Positions 18,528 through 27,562 of a stretch of DNA of 64,000 bases are shown here, in pieces. The translations under genes and the position numbers were made by a program. Origin of the DNA: Pseudomonadota bacterium (GTDB taxonomy: Bacteria > Desulfobacterota > Desulfobacteria > Desulfobacterales > JAHIVH01); contig JAHIVH010000130.1 of NCBI GenBank assembly GCA_018816735.1, positions 1-64,000 on the forward strand, written 5' to 3'. The notes under the pieces are model-generated. The model was not told where the DNA came from. It ran no database searches and saw only the letters and a program-made list of their open reading frames with translations. Position 1 is the stretch's first letter, and each line of letters opens with the position of its first letter.

Positions 18528-19746
18528 AAACCATTCCTTAAGGGAACGCCTCTTAAAAAGCCACGACGCCCTGAAACTGGCGGGCGACCCACCCAATCAG
18601 CTGCTGTTGGACATGCCGGAGCCGATGATTGGTTATTTCAGGGCCATTTTAAAACAACAGCCCCTTACGCTTCCGGACGCAGAAGAAAAAGACTGGATCA
18701 ATGCCATCCGGATTCTTGCAAGCCATGAAATTCTTCCGCTGCTCCACCGGAGAATACATGATCTCCCTGAAAAAAATCGCCCGCCGTGTACGATTATCGA
18801 AAAACTTCGTTCATCCTTCATGTCGGCAAGTGTACGGTCAATGCAGGTTGAAAAACAACTGGGTACGCTTCTTTCGGCAATTGGAAAATCCGGAGAAAAA
18901 CATCTGGTTTTAAAAGGTCCTGCCATTTCCGGATCGCTGTACCCGGATACCACCATGAGATCCTATAATGACATCGATATTCTGGTCATGCCTGACCGTT
19001 TTCCAAAAGTCAGGCAGGTACTCCTCGACCTGGGTTATGTCTGTTCCGCTCCCCGGTTTGACCGGTACCGGGATCTTCACAGCGAAGAATCCTTTGTTCA
19101 CCTGAAAGATCGGATGGCACTGCCCGTGGAACTGCACTGGGACATTCATCACTTCTTCGGGTTCAGAGGCAGGGGAACGGTGAATGATCTCTTCGGCCAT
19201 GCCATTCCAAAAACCTTTGGTGCTCTTTCCTTCTGCGGGCTTGACCCGGTTGACGAACTCATCCATCTGGTGCTTCATCTGGTCCTGATCCATACCCGGG
19301 ACATTCGGCTGATATGGCTGTATGATATTTTCCTTCTGGCCACGCAGATCGGGGAATCCGGCCGGTGGCAAGAGCTTACGGAAATATGTCAGGAATGGTC
19401 TGCCACACTCGCGGTCTTTCATATCCTTCAGCTGGTTAGAATCTGGACCCCGCTTTCCCTTCCTGATGAGGTCAACAGTCTTGATAAATGGCCAAAGCAG
19501 CACCCGGCCGAAGAAAAGGCATGGCAATCGGTCCTAAAAAAGCATCGACACATCCATGCCATGATATCCCTTCGATTGCCCCCAGGACTTCCCTGGATCA
19601 AAAAAGCAATATATATCGTTGATTTTGTATTTCCTCCAAAAGAAAATTTAAAAAAACGCTATGCCATTTCCCATGATTTTCTGCTGCCCTATTATTATCT
19701 GAAAAGACTGTTCGAAAGGCTCGCCAGAAGAAGCTGGAAAAGGTAA
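18508..19746 (+). CDS. Nucleotidyltransferase-fold protein (NTP_transf_5 type) of the RiPP locus
   Basis: The protein has 412 residues. The core has KGPAISGSLYPD (about 136-147) and a DxD metal pair at D155/D157 (NDIDILV), typical of uncharacterised nucleotidyltransferases (known family). A helical C-terminal half contains several His (ELHWDIHHFFG, LIHLVLHLVLIH). It starts inside the PqqD-like gene in another frame (20-bp overlap), so translation is probably coupled. Such proteins often accompany PqqD, S26 peptidase and ABC exporter genes in peptide-modification clusters; the chemistry is unknown. Confidence 0.7.
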   Translation: MPATKPENHSLRERLLKSHDALKLAGDPPNQLLLDMPEPMIGYFRAILKQQPLTLPDAEEKDWINAIRILASHEILPLLHRRIHDLPEKNRPPCTIIEKLRSSFMSASVRSMQVEKQLGTLLSAIGKSGEKHLVLKGPAISGSLYPDTTMRSYNDIDILVMPDRFPKVRQVLLDLGYVCSAPRFDRYRDLHSEESFVHLKDRMALPVELHWDIHHFFGFRGRGTVNDLFGHAIPKTFGALSFCGLDPVDELIHLVLHLVLIHTRDIRLIWLYDIFLLATQIGESGRWQELTEICQEWSATLAVFHILQLVRIWTPLSLPDEVNSLDKWPKQHPAEEKAWQSVLKKHRHIHAMISLRLPPGLPWIKKAIYIVDFVFPPKENLKKRYAISHDFLLPYYYLKRLFERLARRSWKR

Positions 19747-19769
19747 CCCTACAGTTGCAACAACAGGGT
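19746..19769. terminator. Hairpin after the nucleotidyltransferase gene
   Basis: ACCCT (19746-19750) pairs with AGGGT (19765-19769), and an inner GTTG/CAAC stem has a 3-nt bulge. It lies between convergent genes, with no strong T run. Confidence 0.35.
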
Positions 19770-19793
19770 AATGCTTTTGGGAAGGGGAAAATA

Positions 19794-20549
19794 TCATTTC
19801 AATAAATTTTTCAGATTCTGGGCATAGTATCTGCTCGAGTTCACTTTTCGGCCATCTGTCAGTATAATTTCAAATCGTCCTGAACCAATGGATTTAAAAT
19901 TTTTAATGTATTTTTTTGAAACGATCGCCGACCGGTGCACCCTGATAAACACATCCGGGTCGAGTTTGTTTTCAAGTTCCTGCAACGTAAAGGCAATCAT
20001 GCTGTCTTTTCCTTCTGATCGCAGATAACAGAATTTCTCTTCTGCAAAAAACATCTCGACATTCTTTTCTTCCACAATCTGCCATTTATTACCATACTTT
20101 AATACAAACCGCTTTGTATACCCTGAGAATGGATTGCCGTCTCCTCTTTTTTCAGACGTGTGCGCTGTGATCTGCCGGAATTTATTCTGCAAGGCCTCAA
20201 TTTTTGAAATTGCTTTTTGAAGGTCCGACAGCTTAAGCGGCTTGAGAAGATAATCAATGGCAAGGCTGTCAAAAGCTTTTAGCGCGTATTGATCATAGGC
20301 AGTGATAAAAATAATCATCGGCAACCGGTTTTCAGGTATCTGCTGAAGCAATTCAAACCCGTTCAAACCCGGCATCTGAATGTCCAGAAACAGGATATCC
20401 GGCTGATAGCGATCCAATAGTTCAAGGCATTTAAACGCATTTTCCGCTTCGGCCAGTAATTCAATCGTTTCGATCTGGGATAATAATTTTTTCAGCCTGT
20501 TTCTGGCCAGTTCCTCGTCATCAACTAAAATGGCCCTGAATGTTATCAT
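19794..20549 (-). CDS. LytTR-family response regulator
   Basis: The protein has 251 residues. The receiver domain (1-125) has acidic pocket D10/D11, phosphoacceptor Asp56 (LFLDIQMPG) and a switch Lys in LLKPLKL. The LytTR DNA-binding domain (about 150-251) has VFIRVHRSAIVSKKYIKN and ends RRYYAQNLKNLL-like. It is the output partner of the LytS-type kinase; the genes overlap by 29 bp. Targets are not known. Flanking genes (RiPP proteins, lipid A modification) are the obvious candidates. Confidence 0.88.
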   Translation of the reverse strand: MITFRAILVDDEELARNRLKKLLSQIETIELLAEAENAFKCLELLDRYQPDILFLDIQMPGLNGFELLQQIPENRLPMIIFITAYDQYALKAFDSLAIDYLLKPLKLSDLQKAISKIEALQNKFRQITAHTSEKRGDGNPFSGYTKRFVLKYGNKWQIVEEKNVEMFFAEEKFCYLRSEGKDSMIAFTLQELENKLDPDVFIRVHRSAIVSKKYIKNFKSIGSGRFEIILTDGRKVNSSRYYAQNLKNLLK

Positions 20550-21873
20550 TTTGATACTTCCCGATGTTTTTTATGATGATGGTGCTCACGGCACCTGTTC
20601 CCTGCCTGGACATGTCAAACGTGATCGCCGCATCTTCGCCATATACAAGATCAAGCCGCTTTGAAATATTTCTGATGCCGCTTTGTTCACCCAGGGCGCC
20701 ACTTGATAGCGGATACGCCTCACTGACGAACAAGGTGTCTTCCACACGTATCAATAAATCACCATTTAAAATAATATCAATAGCAATCTCCCCACCCTGA
20801 ATCGATTGATTGATACCGTGTTTTACCGCATTTTCCACAAGCGGTTCGATAATAAGACAGGGAATCCGGATCGTCTCTGCAAAAGGCGCCAGGTCTATTG
20901 AAAATTTAAGCCTGTCTCTTAATCGAACAGACTCAATTTTCAAATAGCTTCTGATCAGTTCAATCTCATCGTTCACCGTCCACCACCCTTTCATGCCGGC
21001 CCCCAGTATTTTCCGATAAAGACCTGCCATTTCCAGCGTCAGTTCCTCGGCAAGCGCAGGATCATCAGATATGAGACTTGAAAGGCTGTTTAGCGTATTA
21101 AAAAGAAAATGCGGATTCACCTGAGACTGGAGGGCCTTTAATTCGGCTTGTATTCGCGTGGTTTCCTCTGCCATCAATCTGGAGTTTTCGTTTAACAGCA
21201 AATTGGTAAGAACCCATAACCCTGATACCAATAACAGAAGCCCCATTGCTATAACCAGGATAATACTTTGCTTGATGGCACCAATCTTTTCATACAAATC
21301 TGCCAACGATACTTTCACATTGATACTTCCGATGCCGTTTCCTTCCAAAACGATTGGCACCGTAATGCTTAAAAACCGTTTATGATGGAAATCAAATATT
21401 TCTGACCGGGTATCGTTATCCGTATTTTCAGTTCCGTTTTCAGGGCTGTTTTCATCATCGCCTGTTTCATCTCCAATTAAAATAACCGGCTTTCCATATT
21501 TAAGCGATGCAAGAAGGTTCTCGTGTTCTTCCGGGGATGTTTCCGCTATATTTTCCTTGATGTTACTTGCAACAATACGTGAAGTATGGCCATCGACAAA
21601 CATGATGTTTATCTCAACATCGTTCTCTCGTGCCTCAGAAAAACGATCGATCCTTTCCTGAATCCCTTTGATATTATCGATATCTGTATACGTAACGATC
21701 CCTGCAGAAAGTGCATGGGCCACCAACAAGCCCTGATGTTCGATCTCAAGCATTGAAAAGTCCTTAAATCCCTTGAGTGTATAAATTGCAGGCATGGCAC
21801 TTGTAAGAATGATCAGTGAAATAATCAGAATCACAAATCTTATTTTAAATATAATACCGTAAATGACTTTCAT
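20521..21873 (-). CDS. LytS/YehU-type sensor histidine kinase
   Basis: The protein has 450 residues. TM1 (about 11-33) and TM2 (about 203-227) enclose a periplasmic sensor region of about 165 residues with an acidic low-complexity insert (GDETGDDENSPENG). The His_kinase domain has VNPHFLFNTLNSLSSL with phospho-His255. The ATPase domain has IEPLVENAVKHGI and a Gly-rich end. It autophosphorylates and transfers phosphate to the LytTR regulator. The stimulus is unknown; the extracellular domain suggests an envelope or peptide signal. Confidence 0.85.
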   Translation of the reverse strand: MKVIYGIIFKIRFVILIISLIILTSAMPAIYTLKGFKDFSMLEIEHQGLLVAHALSAGIVTYTDIDNIKGIQERIDRFSEARENDVEINIMFVDGHTSRIVASNIKENIAETSPEEHENLLASLKYGKPVILIGDETGDDENSPENGTENTDNDTRSEIFDFHHKRFLSITVPIVLEGNGIGSINVKVSLADLYEKIGAIKQSIILVIAMGLLLLVSGLWVLTNLLLNENSRLMAEETTRIQAELKALQSQVNPHFLFNTLNSLSSLISDDPALAEELTLEMAGLYRKILGAGMKGWWTVNDEIELIRSYLKIESVRLRDRLKFSIDLAPFAETIRIPCLIIEPLVENAVKHGINQSIQGGEIAIDIILNGDLLIRVEDTLFVSEAYPLSSGALGEQSGIRNISKRLDLVYGEDAAITFDMSRQGTGAVSTIIIKNIGKYQNDNIQGHFS

Positions 21874-21905
21874 ACGTTATCTTCTCCCATATGATTGAAC
21901 TATTT

Positions 21906-22215
21906 ATAACAAGGGTTCTTGGATAACAAAACCATTTATGACAAACCGCACAATATTTCCTTTGAATGGCACTTGTCATTTGCTATGTGCCACCTGTCTT
22001 TAGCAAGAATAAGCGCTTGAACTTTTCGCTAAAATAATATTAGATATCTGTAAATTATTAAACGGCAAATGGATGACATCCAAAGAACCCCGATGATGTG
22101 TGTTAAATTTAACGCTTATGGCATTGCGCTGGATATAGCAAATGACGCATGTTGCCTGACTGAGAAACCGTTTCCGACCAACAGCACAAAAATAACGATG
22201 AACAGCACTTGTCAT
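21906..22215. promoter_or_regulatory. Cluster of TTGTYAT boxes upstream of the LytS/LytTR operon
   Basis: In the 470-bp divergent spacer (21874-22343) the heptamer TTGTYAT occurs five times: on the minus strand at 21906-21912, 21923-21929 and 21938-21944, and on the plus strand at 21973-21979 and 22209-22215. The two plus-strand copies sit in an identical 13-mer, GCACTTGTCATTT. These are candidate operators for the LytTR regulator acting on its own operon and on the lipid-modification operon. No other gene is seen in this spacer. Confidence 0.35.
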
Positions 22216-22343
22216 TTTATATTTGCTGTCTATTTTCAAATGACTTGATGGGTTATCACTTTTAAACTATTTAAGTTCTCGCCTATGTTTGTTGATTTAA
22301 AAACAGGCTCTGACATTTAAAATTTAATTAAACACATAAGAGT

Positions 22344-24002
22344 ATGCAGATGGAAAAAGTGGGAAACCGTTTTATTGAACAAAACAGATACCTTATTCTT
22401 ATTATCATCGTCTGGCTCATTTTTTTCGTTCTTCCTATCGGAAACAGAGGGCTGTGGGACCCTGACGAGCCTAGATATCTTCAGGTTTCCTGGGAGATGG
22501 CAACGTCTCATCATTACGCGATTCCCCAGATAAACGCGAAACCCTATACCCATAAACCGCCGCTTTTTTTCTGGCTGAGCATCATGACATCCAGGCTCAC
22601 GGGTTTTGAAACCGCAAGCCGGTGGGTCACTGCATTGGCATCACTGGGCACCATCCTTCTGACGTTTTTTGCCTGCCGGAAATATTTTTCTTCCCAAACC
22701 GGTTTCACGGCAGCGCTCATCCTGATGACAAGCGGTCTGTATACCCTGTTGATGTATACGGGAAATCTGGATATCCTTCTCACCTTTTTCGTGACGCTTA
22801 GCGTTTACGCATTTATGGAATGGGAAAGCAGAAAAAAAACCTCATTTTTACTGATTTCCTATATCTCATGCGGGCTGGGCATTCTTACCAAAGGTCCTGT
22901 GGCGCTTTTGATTCCCTGGATAACCTTTCTGGTGTGGACTGTTCTTAAATATTACAAAAAGGAAGCGCCTGATTACGGGCATCTGATCTGGGGGCCGGTG
23001 CTTTCATTGGCGGTCGTTTTGCTTTGGCTGGTTCCGGCCGGAATATCCGGCGGCAAAGAATATATTGATGAAATCGTATTCCGTCAAAATGTCGGTCGAA
23101 CCGTAAACTCCTTTGCCCACAAACGGCCATGGCATTATTTTTTGGTGAACTTTCCCTTGTGCGCGCTTCCCTGGACATTCATGATACCGGCAGCGGTTTC
23201 CCATTTTAAGCTCAAAGAGAAAAACAAATTGTTTTCGCTTTCACTGATCTGGTTTGCGGTTGTGCTTATTTTCTTTTCGCTCATGTCCGGCAAGAGAGAA
23301 CGATATGTGTTGCCGGCGTTCCCGGCATTCAGCATGATAATAGCTTATCTGTTTTCCGCCTCTCAAAACCGCAAACTCACCACCGGATTTTTTTATTTCA
23401 CGGCAGCGTTTACCTATCTCGCGCTTTTCATCGTGACCCTGTTTCCATTTGTCTTGCCTGAATTTGTGGAAAAATTTAAGGATTTAGCCGTTCTTTCCGA
23501 TCATGGCACCCAAACCCAGCGCTATGTTCTCTTATGTATCGCTCTGCCTTTGGCTGTGATCTCTCTTATTGTCACATTCAGAGAACTTAAACGGAAAAAC
23601 TTCTTTTTAGTCTGCGCAGGTATTGCTGCAGGCATGTTTCTTGTTGCCGGCATCGGCCAGATTTACTATATCCCCGCGATCGACTTTGTCAAATCAGCCA
23701 AACATGCCAGTTCAAGAATAGAGGCCCTGATTCAGCCTGAGGATACGGTGGCTTTTTATAAACGCCGGCTGGACAGTGCCTGGAACTTTTACCTGAATCG
23801 TCAACATATCCCGGTAATCGATGATACGGATCTGAAAGGACATGAAAAAGAATATGATGTGGTTATATGTCAGGTAAAGGCAAAAAAGAAGGTTCAACAC
23901 CTGATTCAAAAATTTTCCGGCATGAACTACCGCTTGAATGAAATTGCACCCATTGGGTCCAAAAAATGTCTGATATTTATTAGAAAAGGAAATCCGACGT
24001 GA
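22344..24002 (+). CDS. ArnT/PMT-like undecaprenyl-phosphate sugar transferase
   Basis: The protein has 552 residues and about 12 hydrophobic segments. The first periplasmic loop has DPDEPRY (about 39-45), the acidic motif of GT-C enzymes such as ArnT, followed by INAKPYTHKPPLFFW. These enzymes move a sugar from undecaprenyl phosphate to lipid A or another periplasmic acceptor. It overlaps the next glycosyltransferase gene by 4 bp. No aminoarabinose biosynthesis genes are nearby, so the sugar may be a hexosamine or hexose (inference). Confidence 0.8.
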   Translation: MQMEKVGNRFIEQNRYLILIIIVWLIFFVLPIGNRGLWDPDEPRYLQVSWEMATSHHYAIPQINAKPYTHKPPLFFWLSIMTSRLTGFETASRWVTALASLGTILLTFFACRKYFSSQTGFTAALILMTSGLYTLLMYTGNLDILLTFFVTLSVYAFMEWESRKKTSFLLISYISCGLGILTKGPVALLIPWITFLVWTVLKYYKKEAPDYGHLIWGPVLSLAVVLLWLVPAGISGGKEYIDEIVFRQNVGRTVNSFAHKRPWHYFLVNFPLCALPWTFMIPAAVSHFKLKEKNKLFSLSLIWFAVVLIFFSLMSGKRERYVLPAFPAFSMIIAYLFSASQNRKLTTGFFYFTAAFTYLALFIVTLFPFVLPEFVEKFKDLAVLSDHGTQTQRYVLLCIALPLAVISLIVTFRELKRKNFFLVCAGIAAGMFLVAGIGQIYYIPAIDFVKSAKHASSRIEALIQPEDTVAFYKRRLDSAWNFYLNRQHIPVIDDTDLKGHEKEYDVVICQVKAKKKVQHLIQKFSGMNYRLNEIAPIGSKKCLIFIRKGNPT

Positions 24003-24733
24003 AACTCTCTGTTGTTGTTCCTGTACATAATGAAATTGATAACATCAAACCCCTGATTGCTGAAATCGTTCATGCACTTGACGATCAACACGATTATGAA
24101 ATGATATTTGTAAATGATGCCAGTACAGATCACACGCTTTATCAGTTGAAAAAAATGATGCAAAGATACCCGCACCTTCGTGTATTGACTCACAGCATAT
24201 GTTGCGGGCAGAGCACGGCCTTGTCCACGGGAATCAAAGCGGCATCATCACCCGTCATTGCCACGCTGGATGGCGACGGGCAGAATGACCCCAAGGATAT
24301 TCCGGAATTGGTGAAAGCCTTTTTCGCACACCAGGCGGAAGGGGAGGTGATAATTGCGGGTTACCGGAAAAATCGTCAGGATACAAAATGGAAAAAAATC
24401 TCATCAAAAATTGCCAATACGGTCCGGAAAACCATTTTAAATGATGACACATTGGATACCGGATGTGCGCTGAAAATATTTTCCAAAGACCTTTTTCTGT
24501 CCCTTCCCTATTTTGATCATATGCACCGTTTTTTACCGGCGCTTGCCAAACGCACAGGCGCCAAAGTGATATCTGTTGACGTGAACCACCGGCCAAGAGC
24601 GCATGGCACGTCAAGCTATGGCACAATAGATCGTCTGAAGGCAGGTCTGGTAGACCTTGCAGGTGTTTACTGGCTGATGAAACGTGCCAAATCACCGGGT
24701 GTAACAGAGGAGACCATTCAAAATGAACAATGA
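23999..24733 (+). CDS. GT2 glycosyltransferase, polyprenyl-phosphate sugar synthase (ArnC/DPM type)
   Basis: The protein has 244 residues and starts with GTG overlapping the preceding stop. The GT-A fold has SVVVPVHNEIDNI, FVNDASTDHT and LDGDGQNDP (DxD). The later SSYGTIDRLKAG element is typical of dolichol/undecaprenyl-phosphate sugar synthases. No C-terminal TM helices are present, unlike ArnC, so it is a soluble or peripheral form. It makes the lipid-linked sugar that the ArnT-like protein would use. Confidence 0.8.
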   Translation: MKLSVVVPVHNEIDNIKPLIAEIVHALDDQHDYEMIFVNDASTDHTLYQLKKMMQRYPHLRVLTHSICCGQSTALSTGIKAASSPVIATLDGDGQNDPKDIPELVKAFFAHQAEGEVIIAGYRKNRQDTKWKKISSKIANTVRKTILNDDTLDTGCALKIFSKDLFLSLPYFDHMHRFLPALAKRTGAKVISVDVNHRPRAHGTSSYGTIDRLKAGLVDLAGVYWLMKRAKSPGVTEETIQNEQ

Positions 24734-25043
24734 AACGATATGGATCGGTGTGGGTTTTTTGGGTCAGGCGTTATTTACCGGACGTTTCCTGGTCCAATGG
24801 CTGCAGAGTGAACGAAAAGGGAAAAGCGTGATTCCCATGGCATTCTGGTATTTCAGCATAGGTGGCGGGCTGACACTTCTGGCATATGCCATCTGGCGAA
24901 AGGATCCGGTGTTTATTCTGGGCCAGGCAACCGGTTTATTCATCTATTTAAGGAATCTTCACCTGATTAGCCGTGAACGCAAACAAAACAAATCAGCTGA
25001 AATTTCCACAAATCCGGAACAGGTTTCTGCCATACACCGATGA
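24723..25043 (+). CDS. Lipid-A-disaccharide synthase N-terminal (LAB_N) domain protein
   Basis: The protein has 106 residues and three TM helices. Motifs FLGQALFTGRFLVQWLQSE and ATGLFIYLRNLHLI match the LAB_N domain, which occurs alone or fused to LpxB and often beside ArnT-like genes. The precise activity is unknown. It overlaps both neighbours and is clearly in the operon. Confidence 0.82.
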   Translation: MNNETIWIGVGFLGQALFTGRFLVQWLQSERKGKSVIPMAFWYFSIGGGLTLLAYAIWRKDPVFILGQATGLFIYLRNLHLISRERKQNKSAEISTNPEQVSAIHR

Positions 25044-25621
25044 CAAATTCTATACTATCCGACCTGTTGATGAGGGATGAAAAACTCTTTGTTCTGTTGA
25101 ATACGATTCTGTCCAACCGTATTTTCGATTTTCTTTTCCCCCTGATCACGGATGTTGATTCCTGGATTGTTCCCGCAGGGATAGCCATCTGGTTTTTTTA
25201 TCGAAAGGAAAAGAAGAAAGCCCTTTTCATTTTAGGCCTGTCAATCCTTCTTGTGGCAATCACTGACCCAATATGTGTTCGAATACTAAAACCCTTTTTC
25301 CACCGGTTAAGACCCTGCCATCCCAGCATGGTGATTGACCAGGTGCACTATCTTATGGGCCGGAAAACGTCTTACTCATTTCCATCCGCACATGCCATGA
25401 ACATATTTGCACAAGCGGCTCTCTTTTCAGGGTTCTATCCAAAACGATGGGGCTATTTTTTCGGTTTTGCCTGCATCATCGGCTTTTCACGGATCTATGT
25501 GGGTGTGCATTATCCACTGGACGTTTTTTTTGGCGCGATCTTCGGTGCCTGCTGTGGCTGGCTGTTATTTATTATCGGGCAAAAAATCATCAAGCGAAAA
25601 CCTGGTATTCAGAACGTCTGA
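25040..25621 (+). CDS. PAP2-family membrane phosphatase
   Basis: The protein has 193 residues and about five TM helices. The full acid-phosphatase signature is present: KPFFHRLRP, SFPSAHAM and SRIYVGVHYPLD. Likely substrates are undecaprenyl pyrophosphate or a lipid A phosphate (family knowledge). As last gene of the four-gene operon it could recycle the carrier or trim lipid A phosphates to allow sugar addition. Confidence 0.85.
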   Translation: MTNSILSDLLMRDEKLFVLLNTILSNRIFDFLFPLITDVDSWIVPAGIAIWFFYRKEKKKALFILGLSILLVAITDPICVRILKPFFHRLRPCHPSMVIDQVHYLMGRKTSYSFPSAHAMNIFAQAALFSGFYPKRWGYFFGFACIIGFSRIYVGVHYPLDVFFGAIFGACCGWLLFIIGQKIIKRKPGIQNV

Positions 25622-25641
25622 TTCACTGTTGTCATTCTTTA

Positions 25642-25726
25642 GTTAAATGGTTAAATCGTTGAATGGTAAAATGGTAAAAGGTATGCTTTCATTTCAACTA
25701 CTCAACCAATTTACTAATCAACCAAT
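25642..25726. repeat. Imperfect AT-rich inverted repeat between convergent genes
   Basis: The left part has repeated AAATGGTTAAAT-like words and the right part the rough complement (TCAACCAATTTACTAATCAACC). It lies between the PAP2 gene and the ABC exporter, which are convergent. It may terminate transcription or belong to a dispersed repeat family. Confidence 0.35.
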
Positions 25727-25741
25727 GTCTTTAGGTGCTGG

Positions 25742-27559
25742 TCAATGATACTGGCTGGCCTGTTTGCTGAACAGCCCCTCGTATGTGCCTTTTCTTGCCA
25801 TCAACTCCTCGTGGGTGCCGTTTTCAACGATTCTGCCCTTATCCAGAACGACAATTCTGTCGGCCATTCTGACCGTTGAAAACCGGTGGCTGATTAAAAT
25901 GGCGGATCGGCCGTCAAGGAGACGCTTGAATGTGGAAAAGACCTCGTACTCGGTTTTGGCATCCAGGGAACTGGTGGGTTCATCCAGGACGATCACCTTT
26001 GCATCCCTCATGAACGCTCTGGCGAGCGCAATTTTCTGCCACTGGCCCAGGCTCAGTTCTTCTCCTTTTTCAATCCATTTCCCGAGCATGGTGTCATACC
26101 CGTTCGGGAGACTTGTTATCAGGTCATGGGCCCCGGCCTTTCTGGCAGCGTCTTCAATTCGTTTTTCATTGTCCCTGTAATCGATGTTCCCCAGGCCGAT
26201 ATTTTCTTTTGCGCTAAAATGGTATTGAACGAAATCCTGAAAAATAACGCTGATTTCCTTTCTGAGCCTTTCCAGAGGCAGCTCACGGAGATCTGTCCCA
26301 TCTATTTGAATGCATCCTTTCAGGGGATCGTAGAGTCTAAGAAGCAATTTCACCAGCGTGGTTTTTCCTGATCCGTTTTCACCCACCAGGGCAATCACTT
26401 CTCCGGGCCTGATATCAAACGACACATCCGAGATCACGGTGGCCCGGCCTGAAGGATAAGTGAAATTCACATGGTCAAACGATATGCCTTTTTGAATGAT
26501 GGCCGGAAAAGGTTTTGGGTGATCCGGGTCCTTGACTTTGGGTTCGACATCCAGAAATGCATAGACATGGGAGATGAAAAGATTATCCTCATAAAGGTCG
26601 GCCATCCCGCCCAGAAAGTCTTTCAGATATCCCAGGCCCCGCTGAAACGCCTGGAAATACATGACCATGTCTCCCAGGGTAATGGTATTATTTATTGTTC
26701 TGAAGGCGATGTAGCCAAAGGTGCCGAAGACAAACAAAGACGCCGCAGCCTGAGCCGTAAAATCGGCGACAGCCCTTTTTCTTGTAATTTGCAGTTTTTC
26801 TTCTCTGACACTTTTCTTCAGCGCATTGAACCTGTCTATAAAAAGCCGCCCGAAATCAAATACCCGGACTTCCTTGGCGTGCCTGTTCCCTGTCAATATC
26901 CAGCCGTAATAATCCGCCCGTCTCTGGTCCGGCGTCCTTTTGGTCTGCCATCGGTACATTTTCCCGGCATATCTGATCCGCACCAGTATCCCCGGCAAAA
27001 CAGCCGCAAATAAAATGGCGGAAACCAAAGGGTGAAAGGAAAAAAGAAGGGCTGCCATGGCCAGAAGGGATATGGCGCTCTGACCCAGCTTGACCAGACC
27101 GTTGACGATATGGGTGGGCCGGTAGGAACCTTCTTTCTGGGCACGATGAAGCGTATCAAAATAGGCGGGATCTTCGTAATAGGCCAGATCCACTTTAATC
27201 GATTTTTCATGAATAAGATGGGTCACATGATCGGTTACGGAAAGGGACTGGGCTTCGTTTGAAAACTGGGAGAGAAGCTGGCAGACCGCCGTAATCAAAG
27301 AAACGATAATGGCAACACTTATGAGTAAAACAATATGCCTGAAAGAAGCTGTCTTGTCAGGAATGGTCACGGCCACTGTCACCGCATCGATTAAAAGCTT
27401 CATCACATATAAGGTCGCCAGGGGAAGAGAACCCTGGACAACCAGAAGGACGCAGTTTACGAGTGTCCATTTGGGGCTCGCCTGCCACACAAACCGGACG
27501 GCCCGGTCCAGCCTCAGGAGCCCCCAGAGTTTATTTATCAGCACAGAAGGTATTGGCAT
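25742..27559 (-). CDS. ABC exporter (fused membrane and ATPase domains) of the RiPP operon
   Basis: The protein has 605 residues. Six TM helices span about 20-330. The ATPase domain has Walker A GENGSGKTT, signature LSLGQ (usual LSGGQ) and Walker B VIVLDEPTSSLD followed by the H-loop ISHRFSTV. There is no N-terminal C39 peptidase domain, so leader removal must be done by another enzyme; the S26-type peptidase just upstream fits. It is the last gene of the minus-strand operon (3-bp gap). Role inferred: export of the mature peptide. Confidence 0.85.
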   Translation of the reverse strand: MPIPSVLINKLWGLLRLDRAVRFVWQASPKWTLVNCVLLVVQGSLPLATLYVMKLLIDAVTVAVTIPDKTASFRHIVLLISVAIIVSLITAVCQLLSQFSNEAQSLSVTDHVTHLIHEKSIKVDLAYYEDPAYFDTLHRAQKEGSYRPTHIVNGLVKLGQSAISLLAMAALLFSFHPLVSAILFAAVLPGILVRIRYAGKMYRWQTKRTPDQRRADYYGWILTGNRHAKEVRVFDFGRLFIDRFNALKKSVREEKLQITRKRAVADFTAQAAASLFVFGTFGYIAFRTINNTITLGDMVMYFQAFQRGLGYLKDFLGGMADLYEDNLFISHVYAFLDVEPKVKDPDHPKPFPAIIQKGISFDHVNFTYPSGRATVISDVSFDIRPGEVIALVGENGSGKTTLVKLLLRLYDPLKGCIQIDGTDLRELPLERLRKEISVIFQDFVQYHFSAKENIGLGNIDYRDNEKRIEDAARKAGAHDLITSLPNGYDTMLGKWIEKGEELSLGQWQKIALARAFMRDAKVIVLDEPTSSLDAKTEYEVFSTFKRLLDGRSAILISHRFSTVRMADRIVVLDKGRIVENGTHEELMARKGTYEGLFSKQASQYH

Positions 27560-27562
27560 TTT

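Noticed and set aside
21968..21985. Second sigma-54-like site (TGGCAC...TTGC) upstream of the ArnT-like operon
   Set aside because: The spacing between GG and GC is 12 instead of 10 bp.
22000..22239. 79-codon minus-strand open frame in the LytS/ArnT spacer
   Set aside because: No family similarity or good start, and it overlaps the repeated TTGTCAT boxes.
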